From positions 156,232-220,231 of the forward strand of contig CAJUDA010000001.1 in assembly GCA_910584875.1 (NCBI GenBank): a stretch of 64,000 bases of DNA, written 5' to 3'. The stretch is from an uncultured Eubacterium sp. (GTDB lineage Bacteria > Bacillota > Clostridia > Lachnospirales > Lachnospiraceae). A program made the translations under genes and the position numbers. This document shows, piece after piece, positions 61,712-64,000 of this stretch. The notes beneath the pieces were generated by a model. It was given only the letters and a program-made list of their open reading frames with translations, did not search any database and was not told the DNA's origin. Within the stretch, counting starts at the first letter, position 1; the number at the start of each line of letters is the position of its first letter.

Positions 61712-62389
61712 ATGAAAAAGATTGTGATTATGGTAAGTTCACTGGTTATTGTTACCGGAGTTGTTTTTGCACTGGTATTGCTGAACGGAAATGATACGAA
61801 TGCTGGAAACTATTACAGGAGCAGCATCGCAAGTGAAGGAGAAAAGGATTTGTACCAGTTTTCAAAATCCGATGCGGAAAAATTAACAGGGGAAGAAAAG
61901 GAAGAGTTAAAAACGATTGATGAGTCTCCAGTGATCGACAAAGATATGATTAGGAAAAGAGCAGAATCAGCAGCAAAAGTTTCTGACAAGTCGCAGAGAG
62001 AGTGGGAAAAAACATTAGAGGAAAAGAGTATCAGGAATCAGGCATTGTATCTGGCTGCCAAAGAGGAAGGGGTAAAAGTGACTGGTAAAGAACTGGATGA
62101 TGCTATGAAAAAACTGAAAGAACTGTATGATGAAGATGCAGAATATAAAAAGGAGGTCGATGCATCCCGTGCGGGATATGATTTGACGATTGATGAATAT
62201 TGGGAAGCATACAGGGAACAGCAGCGGTATTCTATGATGATCAATAAATATGAAGAAGGATATTATACGAAGATGGCATCAAAAGAAAAGATTGAGCCAT
62301 ATACACCAGAATACTACAATAAGCAGAAAAAATGGTATGAGGAACTTACAGATAAAATGATTCAGAAATTTAAAGTCAGAGTGGAATAG
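61712..62389 (+). CDS. SurA-N/PrsA-like exported protein without PPIase domain
   Basis: A 225-residue protein with an N-terminal membrane segment (IVIMVSSLVIVTGVVFALVLL) and a helical extracellular domain: DKDMIRKRAESAAKVSDKSQREWEKTLEEKSIRNQALYLAAKEEGVKVTGKELDDAMKK resembles the SurA/PrsA N-terminal chaperone region, without any parvulin isomerase domain. It may assist folding of an exported product of this locus; inference only. GGGAGG precedes the ATG. Confidence 0.7.
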   Translation: MKKIVIMVSSLVIVTGVVFALVLLNGNDTNAGNYYRSSIASEGEKDLYQFSKSDAEKLTGEEKEELKTIDESPVIDKDMIRKRAESAAKVSDKSQREWEKTLEEKSIRNQALYLAAKEEGVKVTGKELDDAMKKLKELYDEDAEYKKEVDASRAGYDLTIDEYWEAYREQQRYSMMINKYEEGYYTKMASKEKIEPYTPEYYNKQKKWYEELTDKMIQKFKVRVE

Positions 62390-62407
62390 TCTATAAAGGA
62401 GGACTGA

Positions 62408-62680
62408 ATGAATACATATATTGCGAAAGATACAGAATCTGTATTTGGACAGGTTGTTGAACTGATCCATGAGATCGTACCAGATCTGGATATGGAAATA
62501 ACAGAAGAAACAAAAATGTTTGAGGATCTGGAATTTGATTCAATCTCTACCATGCAGCTTCTTGTTGCGGCAGAAGAGAGATTTGGATTTGACGCGGGTG
62601 ATTCCGAGGAAAGTCTTCAGGCATTTGAGACAGTTGGTGCATTTGCTGCGTTTGTTGAAAAATATAAAGGTTATACATGA
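62408..62680 (+). CDS. Acyl carrier protein
   Basis: A 90-residue acidic carrier protein. The phosphopantetheine Ser45 is in FEDLEFDSISTMQLL, the standard DSI/DSL motif, followed by an acidic helix (LVAAEERFGFDAGD). Its neighbours are adenylate-forming enzymes rather than fab genes, so it is probably a dedicated carrier that receives an acyl or aminoacyl group activated by the PaaK-like protein. AAAGGAGG-type site (AAAGGAGG at 62395) lies before the ATG. Confidence 0.9.
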   Translation: MNTYIAKDTESVFGQVVELIHEIVPDLDMEITEETKMFEDLEFDSISTMQLLVAAEERFGFDAGDSEESLQAFETVGAFAAFVEKYKGYT

Positions 62681-62717
62681 TATGATTACAGCAGGCAAAA
62701 AAAGAGGGGGATGAGAA

Positions 62718-63926
62718 ATGGTGAATAAAAGTTTGATTACGGAAGCGTTTGAAGAAGTGGATTATCTGAGGGAAAAAATGCCGGCATTTGATGTAGACTT
62801 TGATTTTGAAAGGATTCCCCTGCTGGAGAAGGACGAGATCGTGGAAGATCCACTGAAACTGATGGCACCATGTTATCTGCCACTTTTGTACCGGGGAGAG
62901 CTGGTGAGGAATGATACATCCGGCTCAACAGGGAAATACATGGAAGTGTACTGGAGAAAGCAGGATTACATAAAGTCCATGTATCCTCTCTGGTTTTACC
63001 GCAACTATTTTTATGGGATCCGCACATGGGATAAGATGTGCCGGTTTTATACGATATCACGGGTAGGAGTCAGTGAGGAAATGGAACGTTATACTAAGAC
63101 AGGACTGGAGTTCAGTAAAAATGACCTGTCCGAAGAAAGGTTGCTCGATATCTATCATAAAATGGAAGAATTTCAGCCGGTATGGCTTCTGCTGCAGCCC
63201 TGTATCGCTGAATTGCTGTGTTTTGTTAAGACAAAATACCAGCTGCCTGACCTCGCATCCCTGCGATACATCGAGATGACCGGGGAGGAACTGACAGAAG
63301 AACTGCGGGAACGTATCCGTAACTGTTTTCATTGTCCGGTTGCTAACCAGTATGGAGCAAATGAGGTCAATTCAATTGCCTATGAGTGCCCGCAGGGACA
63401 TCTGCACTGTATGGAGGATAATGTGTATGCGGAGGTACTGGATGATCAGGGGATCCCGGTAGCAGACGGAGTAACCGGTAATATCTATGTGACAACGTGT
63501 CACAACCATGCGATGCCGTTGATACGTTACGGGATCGGTGACAGGGGATCCATCGAAGAAAATACCTGTTCCTGTGGTCATCATGGACGGATACTGAAAT
63601 TAAGATCAGGAAGAAAGGATGACTGGATCCGGATGGAGGACGGACGAAAAATAAATCCGTATGTATTCATCCGGGCGGTTGAGGTGGTAAATGCCATATA
63701 TGAAAGAAGCATTTTTCAGTTTCAGGTAATACAGAGGGCGTACCAGGATTTTCTCATCCGGCTGGCGGTAGATGAAGAAGAGACAGCGGATATCAGGTAT
63801 TGCTTTCTGGAGAATATCGGTGATGAAGAATTGAAAGATGCACAATATGAATTTAGTTTTTATGAGAAACTGTTTCCTGATATGAATGGGAAAAGAAAAT
63901 TTTTTAGAAGTGAGATAGGAGGATAA
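62718..63926 (+). CDS. PaaK-like adenylate-forming enzyme, full-length copy
   Basis: A 402-residue paralogue of the gene at 57336, nearly identical over most of its length. The ATP loop DTSGSTGK is at 66-73, QYGANEVNSIAYE and LIRYGIGDRGS follow, with CSCGHHGRIL. Unlike the first copy it keeps the C-terminal subdomain (EVVNAIYERSIFQFQVIQ...ETADIRYCFLENIGDEEL...NGKRKFFRSEIGG). I infer it activates a carboxylic acid as an adenylate for the carrier protein 37 bp upstream. GAGGGGG precedes the ATG. Confidence 0.87.
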   Translation: MVNKSLITEAFEEVDYLREKMPAFDVDFDFERIPLLEKDEIVEDPLKLMAPCYLPLLYRGELVRNDTSGSTGKYMEVYWRKQDYIKSMYPLWFYRNYFYGIRTWDKMCRFYTISRVGVSEEMERYTKTGLEFSKNDLSEERLLDIYHKMEEFQPVWLLLQPCIAELLCFVKTKYQLPDLASLRYIEMTGEELTEELRERIRNCFHCPVANQYGANEVNSIAYECPQGHLHCMEDNVYAEVLDDQGIPVADGVTGNIYVTTCHNHAMPLIRYGIGDRGSIEENTCSCGHHGRILKLRSGRKDDWIRMEDGRKINPYVFIRAVEVVNAIYERSIFQFQVIQRAYQDFLIRLAVDEEETADIRYCFLENIGDEELKDAQYEFSFYEKLFPDMNGKRKFFRSEIGG

Positions 63927-63928
63927 GA

Positions 63929-63959
63929 AATCATGATCAGACAAAGTGGTGTGGTATAA
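63929..63959 (+). other. Remnant of a second subtilisin gene start
   Basis: AATCATGATCAGACAAAG at 63929-63946 is identical to 58374-58391, the start of the protease gene after the first PaaK-like copy. After this the frame reads only MIRQSGVV and stops. It marks the duplication boundary. Confidence 0.75.
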
Positions 63960-64000
63960 AAAAAGTTGACAACTTATCCTCAAGGATTTCATAATAAAAC

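Overview
The window comes from a low-to-mid GC Gram-positive gut anaerobe, most probably a Lachnospiraceae (Clostridium cluster XIVa). The evidence is AGGAGG-type ribosome binding sites, sigma-A promoters with 17-18 bp spacers, a tryptophan T-box, teichoic-acid enzymes, a split transketolase, AgrA/AgrC-like signalling proteins and several secreted lysine-rich Ig-like proteins typical of that family. The genus cannot be named from sequence alone.

Region 1 (1-4006) is housekeeping: the end of RNase HII, a FlhB-tail protein, a YraN-family protein, the GTPase Der, and the phospholipid genes plsY and gpsA. Region 2 (4015-10231) is a tryptophan operon trpE-G-D-C-B-A behind a strong promoter and a Trp T-box; trpF is absent. 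Region 3 (10238-17916) holds an intracellular-type subtilisin on the minus strand, a small His-rich secreted protein with an ECF sigma factor and a His-tailed anti-sigma protein, then an MMPL exporter, a coiled-coil surface protein and a TetR regulator behind an inverted-repeat operator. Region 4 (17938-23478) has a CDP-glycerol glycerophosphotransferase, an asymmetric heterodimeric ABC exporter and a nitrilase-family hydrolase.

Region 5 (23507-25782) is an AT-rich two-gene insert: an AAA ATPase and a TOPRIM-like partner, a probable phage-defence pair. Region 6 (25817-35212) carries a PH-domain protein, cysteine synthase, a secreted GH10-like protein, a PAP2 phosphatase, small conserved proteins and a 1436-residue repeat protein. 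Region 7 (35237-45319) contains carbamate kinase, a beta-CASP nuclease, an EAL phosphodiesterase, a sulfotransferase-like membrane protein, a transaldolase/transketolase operon and a beta-helix protein. Region 8 (45402-53012) contains aroA, argS, a DUF815 ATPase, a YqeG phosphatase, an M24 peptidase and an AroD-AroK fusion; aroA and the fusion supply three shikimate steps upstream of tryptophan.

Region 9 (53074-64000) is the most unusual. A chemoreceptor is followed by an AgrA/AgrC-like two-component pair, LytTR-type direct repeats with a promoter, and a gene for a 20-residue Trp-rich peptide. Then come a shortened PaaK-like adenylating enzyme, a subtilisin fused to a phospholipase-C-like domain, a leucine-rich-repeat lipoprotein, a small membrane gene broken by an in-frame TGA, a SurA-N-like protein, an acyl carrier protein and a full-length second PaaK-like enzyme. 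The second copy is followed by the first bases of another subtilisin gene, so the locus has been through segmental duplication. I infer a peptide-signalling and acyl/adenylate-modification or weapon locus controlled by the two-component system; its product is unknown.
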